Shown: positions 43,350 through 52,095 of the stretch, piece by piece
Layout: each line of letters opens with the position of its first letter
How positions within the stretch are numbered: the first letter of the stretch is position 1
DNA from: Actinocrispum wychmicini
GTDB taxonomy: Bacteria > Actinomycetota > Actinomycetes > Mycobacteriales > Pseudonocardiaceae
Direction of reading: 5' to 3'
DNA: 64,000 nucleotides
NCBI RefSeq assembly: GCF_004345645.1
Contig: NZ_SLWS01000001.1
Span: 310,001 to 374,000, forward strand
Position numbers and translations under genes: made by a program
Notes under the pieces: generated by a model
The model's input: the letters and a program-made list of their open reading frames with translations, nothing else
The model's database searches: none
What the model was told of the DNA's origin: nothing

Positions 43350-45140
43350 TCAGCGCCCGACGGCGTATCCCTGCATGCCACGGGGGTTGGCGGCGGCGCG
43401 CAACAGTCCGTCGGCGGGGTCTCTGGACACGGCCGACATCCGGCCGAGGGTCCACGGGCCGGCGTCGGTGACGAGGTGGCCCCGGTCGCGCAGGTCGTCG
43501 ATGGTCGCGGTGCCGACGCGGGACTCGACGATCAGTTCGCCGGGCTGCCAGTAGCGCGGGAAGAACGAGCTGGGGAACGCGCCGGAGTGCCAGTTCGGGG
43601 CGTCGATCGCGGCCTGCGTGTTCAGTCCGCCGACCGTGTGGGCCAGCCAGAAACACAGCTGCCACTGGTCCTGTTGGTCGCCGCCGGGGGTGCCGAACGC
43701 CATTCGGGGCACGCCGTCGCGCAGCGCCATCGAGGGGCTCAGCGTGATTCTCGGCCGTTTGCCTGGCTTCAGCGCGCTCGCGAAATCGGGTTCCAGGGTG
43801 AACATCTGGCCACGGGTGCCCAGGCAGAAGCCGAGGGACGGGATCGTCGGGGACGACTGGAGCCAGCCGCCGGACGGGGTCGCGGAGATCATGTTGCCGG
43901 CGGCGTCGACCACGTCAAGGTGCACGGTGTCGCCCCGGACCACGCCGCTGTTGCCGATCGTGGGTTCGCCGATCGCGCCGCTGGTCTCGGTGGCCGGGAC
44001 GAAGTACGGCACGGCGAACGCGGGCAGCCGCGGCGGCCGGCCGGCCGGTGATCCCGGGCGCAGCTCGAACGAGGCCTGGTCGGTCACCAGCGACCGGCGG
44101 TTGGCCACGTACTGGCCGGACAGCAGCACGTCCAGCGGAACGTCCGCGGAGTCGCCGTACCACGCCTCCCGGTCGGCGAACGCCAACTTCGCGCACTCGG
44201 TGGCGATGTGGATGGTCTCGGCGGTGGCCACACCATCCACATAGGATAGACGGTCGGCGAAGCCGGCCAGCAGGAGCAGTTGCTGCGCCAGCACCGGACC
44301 CTGGGTCCACGCACCGCACTTCACCAGCGTCCAGTCACCGAGGGACACGGTCAGCGCGTCCTCGAAGGTCGCCGACCACCCGGCCATGTCCTGACCGGTC
44401 AGCAGGCCGGCGTGGTCGCGGCCGGAGTCGTCCCGGACCGCCCGCCGCGCGAACGAGTCCACCGCCTCGGCGACGAAACCCTGCGACCAGGCCCGGCGAC
44501 CGGCCTCGATCTGCGCCTCCCGATCGGCGCCGGCGCTCTCCGCCTCGGCCAGCAGCCGCTCCCACGTGTCGGCCAGAACCGGGTTGCGGAACCGGGTCCC
44601 CTCGGCCGGTGGGCGGCCGTCCGGCAGCCACAGCGCGGCCGAGGTCGGCCAGTGTTCGGTGAACAGGTCGGCCACCGCGTCGATGGTGACCGGGATCCGG
44701 GGCACCACCGGGAATCCGTCACGGGCGTAGGAAATGGCGCGGGCGAGCACATCCCGCAGCGTCTTGGTGCCGTAGTCCCGCAACAGGATCAGCCACGCGT
44801 CCCACGCGCCCGGCACGGTCGCGGCGAGCAACCCGCTGCCGGGCACCAGTTCCAGGCCCAGATCGTGGTAGTGGTCGATCGTGGCGGCGGCGGGCGCGAC
44901 TCCCTGGCCGCACAGGACCCGCGGCTCTGACTCACCGGCGGCCTGGAACACCGCGGGCACCTCACCGCCGGGACCGTTGAGGTGCGGCTCCACCACCTGG
45001 AGCACGAAACCGGCGGTCACGGCGGCGTCGAACGCGTTGCCGCCGTCCTCCAGCATCGCCATCCCCGCCGTGGACGCCAACCAGTGCGTGGAGGCCACCA
45101 TTCCGAACGTGCCGGCCAGCTCAGGGCGGGTTGTGAACAC
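43350..45140 (-). CDS. gamma-glutamyltransferase family protein
   Basis: A 596-residue member of the gamma-glutamyltranspeptidase family of self-cleaving N-terminal nucleophile hydrolases. The start of the large subunit (GMVASTHWLASTAGMAMLEDGGNAFDAAVTAGFVLQVVEPHLNGPGGE) and the maturation site are clear: GDTVHLDVVDAAGNMIS, in which Thr405 is the likely N-terminal nucleophile of the small subunit. There is no signal peptide, so it is probably cytoplasmic. The GSGLLAATVPGAWDAW segment is also typical. The substrate need not be glutathione. Confidence 0.9.
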   Translation of the reverse strand: MFTTRPELAGTFGMVASTHWLASTAGMAMLEDGGNAFDAAVTAGFVLQVVEPHLNGPGGEVPAVFQAAGESEPRVLCGQGVAPAAATIDHYHDLGLELVPGSGLLAATVPGAWDAWLILLRDYGTKTLRDVLARAISYARDGFPVVPRIPVTIDAVADLFTEHWPTSAALWLPDGRPPAEGTRFRNPVLADTWERLLAEAESAGADREAQIEAGRRAWSQGFVAEAVDSFARRAVRDDSGRDHAGLLTGQDMAGWSATFEDALTVSLGDWTLVKCGAWTQGPVLAQQLLLLAGFADRLSYVDGVATAETIHIATECAKLAFADREAWYGDSADVPLDVLLSGQYVANRRSLVTDQASFELRPGSPAGRPPRLPAFAVPYFVPATETSGAIGEPTIGNSGVVRGDTVHLDVVDAAGNMISATPSGGWLQSSPTIPSLGFCLGTRGQMFTLEPDFASALKPGKRPRITLSPSMALRDGVPRMAFGTPGGDQQDQWQLCFWLAHTVGGLNTQAAIDAPNWHSGAFPSSFFPRYWQPGELIVESRVGTATIDDLRDRGHLVTDAGPWTLGRMSAVSRDPADGLLRAAANPRGMQGYAVGR

Positions 45141-45143
45141 ATG

Positions 45144-46421
45144 CTAACTAGTAACAGGACGACCCATGCCACGCCAAGTAAGTCCGGCCCGCGTCAACGG
45201 GTCGCCGTCGAGCAGGTTGCGGGTGTCCAGCACGGTGAACCCGTCCATCAGCTCGGCCACCCTGGTCCAGTCGAGCGTCCGGAACTCGGGCCACTCGGTG
45301 AGCACGATCACCACGACCGCGCCCTTCACCGCCTCGTACGGGTCGTCCACCAGCCGGATCCCCGACAGTTCGCCGCTGATCGCGGGGTCGTGCGCGGTCA
45401 CCTCGGCGCCTTCGGCCACCAGCGCGTCCGCGATCCGGACCGCAGGCGAGTCCCGCAGGTCGTTCGTGCCGGCCTTGAACGCCAGGCCCAGCAGACCGAT
45501 CCGGGCGCCGCGGATCGTCCCGTCACACGCCTGCCTGACCCGGTCAAGCACATCCGCCTGCTGACGGGCGTTCTGCTCGATCGCCGAACGCAGCAACGGG
45601 AACTCCAACCCGACGGACTCGGCCACATGCACCAGCGCGTTGGCGTCCTTGGGCAGGCACGAGCCACCCCAACCCGGCCCCGGCTTGAGGAAGGACCGGC
45701 CGATGCGCGGGTCGTACCCCATGCCCTCGGTCACCGCCACCACGTCGGCGCCGACCCGGTCACAAAGCTGCGCGATCGCGTTGACGTACGACAGTTTCAC
45801 CGCGAGGAAGCAGTTCGCCGCGTACTTGACCATCTCCGCGCTGGCCGCGTCCAGGATCAACGTCGGTGCCTGCAACGGTTCGTACAGCGCGCCCACCCGC
45901 CGGGCGGCCGGGCGGTCCGACGAGCCGACGACGATCCGGTCCGGGTGCAGGAAGTCGTCGACCGCGCTGCCCTCGCGCAGGAACTCGGGATTGGCGACGA
46001 TCGGAGCGTTCACCATTCGCGACAGCCGGTCCGCGGTACCGACCGGGACAGTCGACTTGGTCGCCACCGCACAGTCCTCCGGCAGCAGGTCGCCCACCTC
46101 ACGCAACACGGACTCGACAGCTCTCAGGTCAGCGGAGCCGTCCGCGCCCATCGGCGTGGGCACGCACAGAAACAACACCTCGGTGTCCGTGTGGATCGCA
46201 GCGGGCGCGCCGACGACGAACTCCAACCGTCCGGCGTCCAGACCGCGCCGGACGAGTTCGGCCAGGCCCGGCTCCAGGATGTCCACCTGGCCGGCTCGCA
46301 ACCGGGAAACCTTGCCCGCGTCGATGTCGGCGCACACGACGTGGTGCCCGATCGCCGCGAGGCAGGCACCTGTCGTGAGGCCGACGTAGCCGGTGCCGAC
46401 CACCGCGATCTTTCGCTGCAC
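45144..46421 (-). CDS. UDP-glucose 6-dehydrogenase family protein
   Basis: A protein of about 425 residues that oxidises a nucleotide sugar (UDP-glucose to UDP-glucuronate) with NAD. The N-terminal Rossmann motif is IAVVGTGYVGLTTG, followed by FLCVPTPMG and NPEFLREGSAVDDF. The catalytic Cys255 lies in GWGGSCLPKDANAL, and the helical centre has MVKYAANCFLAVKLSYVNAIAQLC. The GTG at 46421 places the start just before the Rossmann strand; an ATG at 46451 adds ten residues. It may supply precursors for the nearby glycan locus. Confidence 0.9.
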   Translation of the reverse strand: MQRKIAVVGTGYVGLTTGACLAAIGHHVVCADIDAGKVSRLRAGQVDILEPGLAELVRRGLDAGRLEFVVGAPAAIHTDTEVLFLCVPTPMGADGSADLRAVESVLREVGDLLPEDCAVATKSTVPVGTADRLSRMVNAPIVANPEFLREGSAVDDFLHPDRIVVGSSDRPAARRVGALYEPLQAPTLILDAASAEMVKYAANCFLAVKLSYVNAIAQLCDRVGADVVAVTEGMGYDPRIGRSFLKPGPGWGGSCLPKDANALVHVAESVGLEFPLLRSAIEQNARQQADVLDRVRQACDGTIRGARIGLLGLAFKAGTNDLRDSPAVRIADALVAEGAEVTAHDPAISGELSGIRLVDDPYEAVKGAVVVIVLTEWPEFRTLDWTRVAELMDGFTVLDTRNLLDGDPLTRAGLTWRGMGRPVTS

Positions 46422-46559
46422 CCGAACCACCCCATCGTCGACGTGTCCCATGACCGACGGTCGCAGCCGGAGTTGACCGACGCGCTAACAGCGGTTGGCA
46501 GGCTCGAATACTCCATGCGACGGACGCCACTAGGTCCGGCGGCGGTGCCCACATAGGGT

Positions 46560-47528
46560 GTGCCGGTGGAGCACCGACATCTCGGCGAGTCCGGCTTGGT
46601 GGTCAGTGTTGTCGGACTCGGCTGCAACAACCTCGGCAGGCCCGGAACACCCGCGGAGTCCTTGGCCGGCTCCCGGGCCGTCGTGACCGCGGCGTTGGAC
46701 GCGGGTATCACCTTCTTCGACGTCGCGGACGTCTACGGCGCCCCACGCGGCCGCAGTGAGGAACTCCTCGGCCAGGCGTTGTCCGGTCGCCGCGACCACG
46801 CCGTCATCGCGACCAAGTTCGGCGTGGACATGCAGGGGACGAATGGCCCCGACTTCGGCGCCCGCGGTTCACGACGGTACGTCCGGCGCGCGGTCGAGTC
46901 CTCCTTACGCCGCCTCGGCACGGACTGGATCGACCTCTACCAACTGCACCGCGCTGACGTGCGCACACCCATCGTGGAAACCCTGGGCGTGCTGTCGGAA
47001 CTGATCAGCGAAGGCAAGATCCGGTACGCGGGTGTGTGCAACCTCGCCGGCTGGCAGATCGCGGACGCGGCCTGGACCGCCCAGACCGAGCGCGTCACCA
47101 AACCGATCGCCGCGCAGAACCACTACTCCCTGCTCGAACGCGAAGCCGAACGGGACGTCAACCCCGCGGCCCGCCGCTTCGGCCTCGGCGTACTGCCGTA
47201 CTTCCCGCTGGCCAACGGCCTGCTCACCGGCAAGTACCAGCGCGACAACAAGCCGCCTTCGACCTCCCGGCTGGCCACCCGCCGCAAACTGCTCACCGAC
47301 GCCCCCTGGGACCGCATCGAACGACTGCGGACGTTCGCGGACGAACGCGGCATCGGCATGACGACCCTGGCCATCTCGTGGCTGACCACCCAGCCCCCGG
47401 TGTCCTCGGTGATCGCCGGCGCGACCCATCCCGACCAGGTCGTGGAGAACGCGGCCGCGGTCAAGTGGCGGCCATCCCCCGAAGAGCTGACCCTGATCGA
47501 CGAGATCTGCCCTCCGGGTCGCCGCTAA
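46560..47528 (+). CDS. aldo/keto reductase
   Basis: A 322-residue (beta/alpha)8-barrel NADPH reductase. The catalytic tetrad regions are visible: Asp and Tyr in FFDVADVYGAPRGRSEELLG, Lys in VIATKFG, and His in IDLYQLHRAD. The C-terminal cofactor-binding part is SSVIAGATHPDQVVEN. The GTG start has no clear ribosome-binding site. The physiological carbonyl substrate is unknown. It is divergent from the UDP-glucose dehydrogenase gene. Confidence 0.9.
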   Translation: MPVEHRHLGESGLVVSVVGLGCNNLGRPGTPAESLAGSRAVVTAALDAGITFFDVADVYGAPRGRSEELLGQALSGRRDHAVIATKFGVDMQGTNGPDFGARGSRRYVRRAVESSLRRLGTDWIDLYQLHRADVRTPIVETLGVLSELISEGKIRYAGVCNLAGWQIADAAWTAQTERVTKPIAAQNHYSLLEREAERDVNPAARRFGLGVLPYFPLANGLLTGKYQRDNKPPSTSRLATRRKLLTDAPWDRIERLRTFADERGIGMTTLAISWLTTQPPVSSVIAGATHPDQVVENAAAVKWRPSPEELTLIDEICPPGRR

Positions 47529-47645
47529 GGGATGGTGTCAGACCTGAGTGGTAGCCGTCGGTGAGCTGGGCCGTCCCTCGGATGTAGGCCAGGACCGCTC
47601 TCCCGGCCGACGCGGTTTTGCCTGTTCAGGTCGCACAGTGGAGAC

Positions 47646-47780
47646 ATGCTGGACGTGCTGGGGATCTTGGCGTTGTTCGTCGGGTTGGCGCTGCTCGCCG
47701 CCATCCCGTTGGTGGTCGTCCTGCAGGTGGCCGACCGGCGGCGGTCCGTTAACGAGGTCACACCGCGCGACGGACCCTGA
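47646..47780 (+). CDS. 44-residue single-helix membrane peptide
   Basis: The frame MLDVLGILALFVGLALLAAI continues PLVVVLQVADRRRSVNEVTPRDGP and stops at TGA. One membrane helix is followed by a basic cytoplasmic end. GGAG lies just upstream of the ATG and third codon positions are strongly G or C. No family is recognised. The 117 bp before it contain no other gene. Confidence 0.55.
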   Translation: MLDVLGILALFVGLALLAAIPLVVVLQVADRRRSVNEVTPRDGP

Positions 47781-47834
47781 GCGAGTTGGCTAGCCTCTCC
47801 TGGAGTTGAGCCATCGGCCCAAAGGAGAGCAGGC

Positions 47835-48593
47835 ATGCAGGTCAGCGGTATCTCGGCGGTGGTCACGGGTGGAGCGTCGGGCCTCGGCGGCGCGACCGTC
47901 AAAGCACTGGCCGCCGCGGGCGCCAGTGTGTACGCGCTGGACCTGCCGGGCGCCGTGGAGAAAGCACCTTCGCTTGACGGCGTGACATACGTTCCCACTG
48001 ACGTCACCAATCCGGACCAGGTCCAGGCCGCCATTGACACAGCGAGCGCGGACGCGCCGCTGCGGGTGGCTGTGAACTGCGCGGGGGTCGGCACCGCCGG
48101 CCGGATCCTGTCCAAGAAAGGCCCGCACGACCTGGACGGGTACCGCAAGGTCATCGAGGTCAACCTGATCGGCACGTTCAACGTCCTGCGCCTGGCCGCC
48201 GAGGCCATCGCCAAGACCGCCGAGGTCGACGACCACGGCCAGCGTGGCGTCGTGATCAACACCGCGTCCATCGCCGCGTTCGACGGCCAGGTCGGGCAGG
48301 CCGCGTACGCCTCCTCCAAAGGCGGTGTGGTCGGGCTGACCCTGCCGGCCGCGCGTGACCTCGCCCAGTTCGGCATCCGCGTGGTCACCATCGCGCCCGG
48401 CATCATCGACACCCCGATGCTCGCCGGCGTCAGTGACGAGTTCCGCGCGGCTCTTTCCGCCGGCGTGCCGTTCCCGCAGCGCCTGGGCCTGCCGGCGGAG
48501 TACGCCAAGCTGGCCCTGTCCATCATCGACCAGGACTACCTGAACGGCGAGGTCATCCGGTTGGACGGCGCCCTCAGGATGGCCCCGCGCTGA
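47835..48593 (+). CDS. SDR-family dehydrogenase (3-hydroxyacyl-CoA dehydrogenase type)
   Basis: A 252-residue short-chain dehydrogenase. The NAD-binding motif is VTGGASGLGGATV, the NAG motif appears as VNCAGVG, and the catalytic Ser, Tyr and Lys are in NTASIAAFDGQVGQAAYASSKGG. Overall it resembles type 2 3-hydroxyacyl-CoA dehydrogenases (HSD17B10-like), such as the long variable loop ILSKKGPHDLDGYRKVIEVNLIGTFNVLR. The ribosome-binding site aaaggag is good. It converges on the Rieske oxygenase gene with a 20-bp overlap. Confidence 0.9.
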   Translation: MQVSGISAVVTGGASGLGGATVKALAAAGASVYALDLPGAVEKAPSLDGVTYVPTDVTNPDQVQAAIDTASADAPLRVAVNCAGVGTAGRILSKKGPHDLDGYRKVIEVNLIGTFNVLRLAAEAIAKTAEVDDHGQRGVVINTASIAAFDGQVGQAAYASSKGGVVGLTLPAARDLAQFGIRVVTIAPGIIDTPMLAGVSDEFRAALSAGVPFPQRLGLPAEYAKLALSIIDQDYLNGEVIRLDGALRMAPR

Positions 48594-49740
48594 GCTTCCC
48601 GGTCAGCCACTCGTGGAAGGCGGCGATGTGGTGCTCGCTGGGCACCAGGACGCCGCCTTTCGCGTACACGCGGGACGACATCGACGGCTGGCAGCGTTCG
48701 CAGGCGTCGAAGTCCTGCTGGTTGACGCGGTGGAACAGTTCGACCGACCGAGCCACGTCCCGCCCGCTGGCCACGACGTCCTTGGTGTAGAGCCAGTCGC
48801 AGACCACGACTGTCCGGGACGCGGACACCGGGTACATGCGGTGGAAGATCACGTGGTCGGGCACGAGGTTGATGAACACCTGGGGGTTGACCGTGATCGC
48901 GTAGTACTTGCGGTCCTGCTCCTCGCCCACGCTGCCGATCCGGTCGAGCCCTTCGCTGCCGTCGACCGTGAAGCCTTGCGCGTCGGGGGCGAAGTCGGCG
49001 CCGTGGCCGACGTAGTACTGCGCCGCGTAGCCGTCCGCGAACTCAGGCAGGACCTCGGTCAGCTCGGGGTGGATGGTCGCGCAGTGGTAGCACTCCATGA
49101 AGTTCTCGATGATCAGCTTCCAGTTGGCCCGCACGTCGTAGCCGATCCGGCGGCCGACGGACAGCTGGTCCACTTCCCAGTGCGTGATCATCTCGGCGGA
49201 GCCGAGCCGGGCGGTGGCCGCGCCCACCACGGTGTCCTCAAAGGACGGTGGGGGGTCGGCGAGGCAGACCCAGGCGTAGCCGAGCCATTCCCGCAGGTGC
49301 ACGCCGACCAGGCCCCACTCGGTGCGGTCGATGTCCGGCATCTTGGTCAGGTTCGGTGCGGCGACGAGCTTGCCGTCCAGGCCATAGGTCCATGCGTGAT
49401 AAGGGCATTGCAGCGACCGCTTGGCCTCGCCGGCGGTGTCCACGCACAGCTTGGCGCCCCGGTGGCGGCACACGTTCAGGAAAGCGCGTAAGACCCCGTC
49501 CCGGCCGCGGACCAGGATCACGCTTTCCCGGCCGACGTCGACGGTCTCGAACTTGCCAGGCGTGTCCAGGTCGTCGACGCGGGCGACCGCGAACCACATC
49601 GACTCGAAGACCCGCTCCTGTTCCAGGGCGAAGACCGTCGGGTCGGTGTAGTAGTGGCCGGGCAGGGTGGCGAGCAGGCTCGGCGGCAGGCTGCCCGCCG
49701 ACGTGCTCTTCCCAGCGGAGGCGGCATCGCTGATGGTCAA
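48574..49740 (-). CDS. Rieske non-heme iron oxygenase alpha subunit, quaternary-amine type
   Basis: A 388-residue oxygenase. The Rieske [2Fe-2S] ligands are Cys91-x-His93 (VCRHRG) and Cys112-x2-His115 (CPYHAW). The mononuclear iron site is ENFMECYHCATIHPEL: His219 and His224 bind iron, and Glu216 takes the place of the bridging Asp of ring-hydroxylating dioxygenases. A bridging Glu is known in quaternary-amine oxygenases such as carnitine and glycine-betaine monooxygenases. With choline dehydrogenase and betaine transport genes nearby, glycine betaine demethylation is the best guess. The TTG start (TTGA overlap with the reductase) is preferred over an ATG-initiated frame to 49782. Confidence 0.85.
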   Translation of the reverse strand: MTISDAASAGKSTSAGSLPPSLLATLPGHYYTDPTVFALEQERVFESMWFAVARVDDLDTPGKFETVDVGRESVILVRGRDGVLRAFLNVCRHRGAKLCVDTAGEAKRSLQCPYHAWTYGLDGKLVAAPNLTKMPDIDRTEWGLVGVHLREWLGYAWVCLADPPPSFEDTVVGAATARLGSAEMITHWEVDQLSVGRRIGYDVRANWKLIIENFMECYHCATIHPELTEVLPEFADGYAAQYYVGHGADFAPDAQGFTVDGSEGLDRIGSVGEEQDRKYYAITVNPQVFINLVPDHVIFHRMYPVSASRTVVVCDWLYTKDVVASGRDVARSVELFHRVNQQDFDACERCQPSMSSRVYAKGGVLVPSEHHIAAFHEWLTGKLSAGPS

Positions 49741-50885
49741 CTCAGAACCCCTTCGGTCAGACTGGTCAACTCCCGCCGCCACCGACCGAAGAGCCTCGGC
49801 TCGTCCTTGGCGAGTACGGCGACGGGCCGCGAGCCACGGCGATAGACGGCGACGAACGACGACCAGGTCGACCCTTCGACGACCTCCACCTGGTCACCGT
49901 CGCGGCGGTGGCCGGCGAACTGCAACCGGGAACCGTACTGGTCGGACCAGAAGTACGGCACCGCGAACCGGGCGGCGTGCACGCTCGTCCGGCCCATCAA
50001 CGTGGCGGCCGCGATCCTGGGCTGCTGCAACGCGTTCGTCCAGTGCTCCAAGCGGATCACGTCCTGTGCGTGCTCGTTGAAGGAGGACGCACAGTCCCCG
50101 ACAGCGACAACGGACGGGATGTTGGTCGTGCACCGGGCATCCGTGACGACACCGCCGTTGATCGCCAATCCGGACCCGGCGAGCCACTCGACGTTCGGAA
50201 CCGCGCCTATGCCGGCTACCACGATGTCCGCACGCAACACACGCCCGTCCGCCAGCCGCACACCGCTGTCCATAAGGCTTTCCACGGCAACGCCGGTGAT
50301 CAGCTCGACGCCGTTGGACGCGTGCAGCGAGGCGCAGACCTGACCCATTTCCACGCCGAGCGGCCCGGCCATCGGTGCCGGCAACGCCTCCACGACGGTG
50401 ACGTGCAGCCCGACTTTCCGAGCCGTGGACGCCACTTCCGCGCCGATGAACCCGGCGCCGATCACCACCACCGAGCCACCCTTGGCGAACGCCGCCTTCA
50501 ACTCGACGGCGTCATCGAGGGTCCTCAGAGTGAAGACGTTCTTCAAGTGGGACAACGTCCTCGCCCGCGCGCCCGTCGCCAGCACGACGGCGTCCGTACG
50601 AATCCGTTCGCCCGTGTCGAGCACGACCGCACGGTCACTTGTGTCCAGCTGGGTGGCCCTGTGCCCAAGCCGCCAGTCGATGTCGAGCAGGTTGTCGTCG
50701 GCCGTGGTCAGCTGGATGTTCTCGGCCGACGTGGTGCCGTCCAAAAAGTCCTTGGACAACGGCGGTCGGTCGTAGGGTGGTTCGTCGCCGACCAGAATGA
50801 TCCGTCCGACGAACTCCTGCGCGCGCAAGGCTCTCGCCGCGGACAGCCCAGCGAGTGACGCGCCGACGATGGTGACGGTACGCAT
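49737..50885 (-). CDS. FAD-dependent ferredoxin reductase (BphA4-type)
   Basis: A 382-residue two-dinucleotide-binding flavoprotein. The FAD motif is VTIVGASLAGLSAARALR, with PPYDRPPLSKDFL behind it, the NAD motif is VVVIGAGFIGAEVAS and the second FAD motif is VVAVGDC. It passes electrons from NADH to a ferredoxin. Its place between a Rieske ferredoxin gene (1-bp TGATG overlap) and a Rieske oxygenase gene (TTGA overlap) makes it the reductase of a three-component oxygenase. Confidence 0.92.
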   Translation of the reverse strand: MRTVTIVGASLAGLSAARALRAQEFVGRIILVGDEPPYDRPPLSKDFLDGTTSAENIQLTTADDNLLDIDWRLGHRATQLDTSDRAVVLDTGERIRTDAVVLATGARARTLSHLKNVFTLRTLDDAVELKAAFAKGGSVVVIGAGFIGAEVASTARKVGLHVTVVEALPAPMAGPLGVEMGQVCASLHASNGVELITGVAVESLMDSGVRLADGRVLRADIVVAGIGAVPNVEWLAGSGLAINGGVVTDARCTTNIPSVVAVGDCASSFNEHAQDVIRLEHWTNALQQPRIAAATLMGRTSVHAARFAVPYFWSDQYGSRLQFAGHRRDGDQVEVVEGSTWSSFVAVYRRGSRPVAVLAKDEPRLFGRWRRELTSLTEGVLS

Positions 50886-51196
50886 CACGCCGCCACAGCT
50901 ACGACGACGTACACCTGTCCGTCCTGCACCACGATGTCGTGCGTGCGTACCGCGACCTTCGCCGGTGGGCCTGTCGGTTTGCCCGTGCGCAGGTCGAAGC
51001 ATGAGGCGTGCAACGGGCACTCGACCGTGCAGCCGTCGAGCCAGCCGTCGGCGAGGGACGCGTCCTGGTGGGTGCACGTGTCGTCGATCGCGAACAGTTC
51101 GCCGTCGACGTTGAACACCGCGATCGGGTGACCGCCGTTCTCGACCCGCACGGCCGTGCCGTCGGCGATCTCCCCCTCGGCGCAGACCAGGATCAT
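50885..51196 (-). CDS. Rieske-type [2Fe-2S] ferredoxin
   Basis: A 103-residue soluble Rieske protein. The cluster ligands are in CTHQDASLADG and CPLHASCFDLRTGKP (Cys-x-His and Cys-x2-His). It carries electrons from the reductase encoded next to the oxygenase. It is first in the operon. GGAGG precedes the ATG and a 17-bp palindrome lies directly upstream, so transcription starts close to the operator. Confidence 0.93.
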   Translation of the reverse strand: MILVCAEGEIADGTAVRVENGGHPIAVFNVDGELFAIDDTCTHQDASLADGWLDGCTVECPLHASCFDLRTGKPTGPPAKVAVRTHDIVVQDGQVYVVVAVAA

Positions 51197-51205
51197 CTTG
51201 CCTCC

Positions 51206-51222
51206 GTTGTGTGATACACAAC
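51206..51222. promoter_or_regulatory. 17-bp palindromic operator upstream of the Rieske operon
   Basis: GTTGTGTGATACACAAC: perfect 7-bp arms around a GAT centre. It lies 10 bases upstream of the ferredoxin start, in the divergent region with the IclR gene at 51316. Close relatives occur before the GMC enzyme, proV and the last gene, so it is probably the site of an IclR-family regulator encoded here. Confidence 0.75.
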
Positions 51223-51315
51223 AAGCCGTGCGATAAGCAACAGAGTGACCGCTGCTGGTCGACGCGTCAAGGGTTCAACCAGGGGAAGCCCGGATTCGGT
51301 GAGTAAGGTTGCGGC

Positions 51316-52095
51316 ATGGGGAACGAGAAGGCCCAGACCCCGGCGGTCCAGGTCCAGTCGGTGGACCGGGCGCTGGCGATCCTGGACATCCTCGCCACCC
51401 GTGGCGAGGCGGGGGTCACCGAGATCGCCGCCGAACTGGACGTGCACAAGTCCACGGCGTTCCGGCTGATCGGCGCGCTGGAGAACCGCCGCCTGGTCGA
51501 GCAGGTCGCGGAACGCGGCAAATACCGCCTCGGGTTCGGCATCGTCCGCCTGGCCGGCGCCACCACCGCCCGCCTCGACCTGCCCAGGGAGAGCCAACCG
51601 GTCTGCGAACGCCTCGCCGGCGAGCTGGACGAAACGGTGAACGTGGCGATCATGGACTCGGGCCAGGCCACCAACATCACCCAGGTCTACGGCACCGCGG
51701 CGGTCACCACCCGCAACTGGATCGGCCAGCGCACCCCGCTGCACGCCACCTCCAGCGGCAAGGTCCTGCTCGCCTGGGCCGGCGGGACGGACCTCGAAGC
51801 CGCCCTGGACACCCTGGAGCGCTACACCCCGAACACCATCACGAGCCGTTCCAAACTGGTGGCCGAACTGGCGACGATCCGGCTGAACGGCTGGGGCAGC
51901 ACTGCGGAGGAGCTGGAAGTCGGGCTGAACGCGGTCGCCGCCCCGATCCGCGACGGCAGCGGCGACGTCATCGCGGCGGTCAGCGTTTCCGGCCCGGCGT
52001 ACCGCCTGACCGTGCACTCCTTCCCGGACGTAGCCGGGAAACTCCGCGTGGGAGCCGCGGAGATCAGTTCCCGGATCGGCTACTTCGGCGGTTAG
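51316..52095 (+). CDS. IclR-family transcriptional regulator
   Basis: A 259-residue regulator with an N-terminal winged helix-turn-helix ([48 protein letters not shown]) and the C-terminal IclR effector domain (TPLHATSSGKVLLAWAG; GLNAVAAPIRDGSGDVIAAVSVSGP). It is divergent from the Rieske ferredoxin-reductase-oxygenase operon with a palindromic operator between. Repression relieved by a choline-pathway metabolite is likely (inference). Its stop codon overlaps the convergent neighbour's stop (TTAG). Confidence 0.92.
   Translation: MGNEKAQTPAVQVQSVDRALAILDILATRGEAGVTEIAAELDVHKSTAFRLIGALENRRLVEQVAERGKYRLGFGIVRLAGATTARLDLPRESQPVCERLAGELDETVNVAIMDSGQATNITQVYGTAAVTTRNWIGQRTPLHATSSGKVLLAWAGGTDLEAALDTLERYTPNTITSRSKLVAELATIRLNGWGSTAEELEVGLNAVAAPIRDGSGDVIAAVSVSGPAYRLTVHSFPDVAGKLRVGAAEISSRIGYFGG

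Noticed and set aside
47541..47632. GACCTGA and TCAGGTC as an inverted repeat
   Set aside because: Seven-base arms about 80 bp apart do not form a plausible terminator or operator.
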